A stretch of DNA of 5,626 nt from contig JAGTSD010000135.1 in the NCBI GenBank assembly GCA_018262135.1, positions 1-5,626 of the forward strand. Reading direction: 5' to 3'. The stretch is from Pseudomonadota bacterium. Its GTDB lineage: Bacteria; Pseudomonadota; Gammaproteobacteria; Competibacterales; Competibacteraceae. The notes under the pieces were generated by a model. The model had not been told where the DNA came from. It did not search any database and saw only the letters and a list, made by a program, of their open reading frames with translations. Below, in pieces: positions 5,103 through 5,626 of this stretch. Numbering within the stretch: position 1 is the first letter of the stretch; the number at the start of each line of letters is the position of its first letter. The position numbers and the translations under genes were made by a program.

Positions 5103-5626
5103 ATGGCTCAGGATTACCAGCCTCTCCCGTTTCACCGCCTGGACAGCGGCGCCAGCTATTTTCGCCCCCGGCAATCCCTGCCAGAGCGGGTGACCACCGA
5201 CGATCCCGCCCTGGCGGCGATGACCGATCTCAGTCAGGTCACCGCCTACACCACCGAGCTGACCACGCCGCTGAGCAAGGCACTGGACCTGATGATCAAA
5301 CGGGGCGTGCGGTTGCTGCTGGTGAACAACGCTGACCGTCAGATTATCGGGCTGATCACCAGCCGCGACATCGAGGGCGAGAAACCTGGACGCCTTCTGG
5401 CCAGGGCTGGCGGCGCCTGGGAGGATCTGCTGGTTGCCGACATCATGACCCTCCAACCCAGGATGAAAGTGCTGCTGATGGAGGAAGTGGCCAACGCGCG
5501 GGTGGGCGACATCATCGCTACCCTGCGCCAAGCCGACCGCCAGCACGCGCTGGTGGTGGACGCCAACCCCGAAACCGGCAAGCCGGCGGTGCGCGGCCTG
5601 TTCTCACTGTCGCAAATCGGCTTGCA
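5103..5626 (+). CDS. CBS-domain protein, N-terminal 174 residues
   Basis: The gene is cut by the right edge. The start is ATG at 5103, with GGAG at 5090-5093 and 9 bases of spacing. No signal peptide or membrane segment is visible. After a polar lead of about 42 residues comes a first CBS motif (about 46-91): VTAYTTELTTPLSKALDLMI, then RGVRLLLVNN, then GLITSRDIEG. A second begins at VADIMT (111-116), continues with VGDIIATLRQADRQHALVV, and ends GLFSLSQIGL at the edge. Paired CBS motifs form a Bateman module that commonly binds adenine nucleotides and regulates an attached or partner protein. No catalytic domain is seen in the part available, so it may be a stand-alone CBS protein or carry one further on. 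Its place after hemE and a Nudix gene hints at nucleotide sensing, which is inference. Confidence 0.88.
   Translation, partial: MAQDYQPLPFHRLDSGASYFRPRQSLPERVTTDDPALAAMTDLSQVTAYTTELTTPLSKALDLMIKRGVRLLLVNNADRQIIGLITSRDIEGEKPGRLLARAGGAWEDLLVADIMTLQPRMKVLLMEEVANARVGDIIATLRQADRQHALVVDANPETGKPAVRGLFSLSQIGL

Noticed and set aside
4476..5546. Long minus-strand open frame opposite the hemE end, Nudix and CBS genes
   Set aside because: It spans three well-supported plus-strand genes and their gaps, and shows no domain of its own.

Overview
The window is GC-rich bacterial chromosome, densely coding, most likely from a gammaproteobacterium. That placement is an inference: the uroporphyrinogen decarboxylase matches the E. 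coli HemE I remember almost block for block, and the mix of a Tat-exported DMSO/TMAO-reductase-type enzyme with Uma2-family genes fits environmental gammaproteobacteria such as Competibacter- or Chromatiales-like lineages. No rRNA, tRNA, CRISPR array or insertion sequence was seen.

Left block, minus strand (1-3368), read right to left. Two different Uma2-family (DUF820, PD-(D/E)XK fold) genes stand in tandem. The first (3368-2592) has an REEG-rich tail like that of Rpn-type proteins. The second (2447-1602) belongs to the 'LVTENDTPVDN' subgroup and ends in a charged coiled coil. A plausible Rho-independent terminator (1533-1561) follows the second gene. After it come a 17-bp perfect dyad, a doubtful small ORF (1512-1279), and the N-terminal half of a periplasmic molybdopterin oxidoreductase of the TorA/DorA/BisC family (1228 to the left edge). 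That enzyme has a twin-arginine signal, no N-terminal Fe-S cysteine cluster and a serine molybdenum ligand.

Right block, plus strand (3506-5626). hemE, a Nudix hydrolase of the Ap4A-hydrolase-like type, and a protein with two CBS-type regions (cut by the right edge) lie in one direction with gaps of about 10 and 45 bases and no visible terminator, so they are probably co-transcribed. The two blocks diverge from a 137-base intergenic region (3369-3505) that carries a perfect 9-bp inverted repeat with widely spaced arms and an AT-rich promoter-like patch.

How the genes relate: HemE serves tetrapyrrole (heme) synthesis, the Nudix and CBS proteins look like nucleotide housekeeping and sensing, and the reductase would act in anaerobic respiration with S- or N-oxides or a related compound. 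The Uma2 pair has no known link to either side and is the least explained part of the window. The small ORFs, promoter calls and dyads are weak and marked so. Strand-opposite long open frames over torA-like, Uma2, hemE and the CBS gene look like by-products of GC-rich coding sequence.
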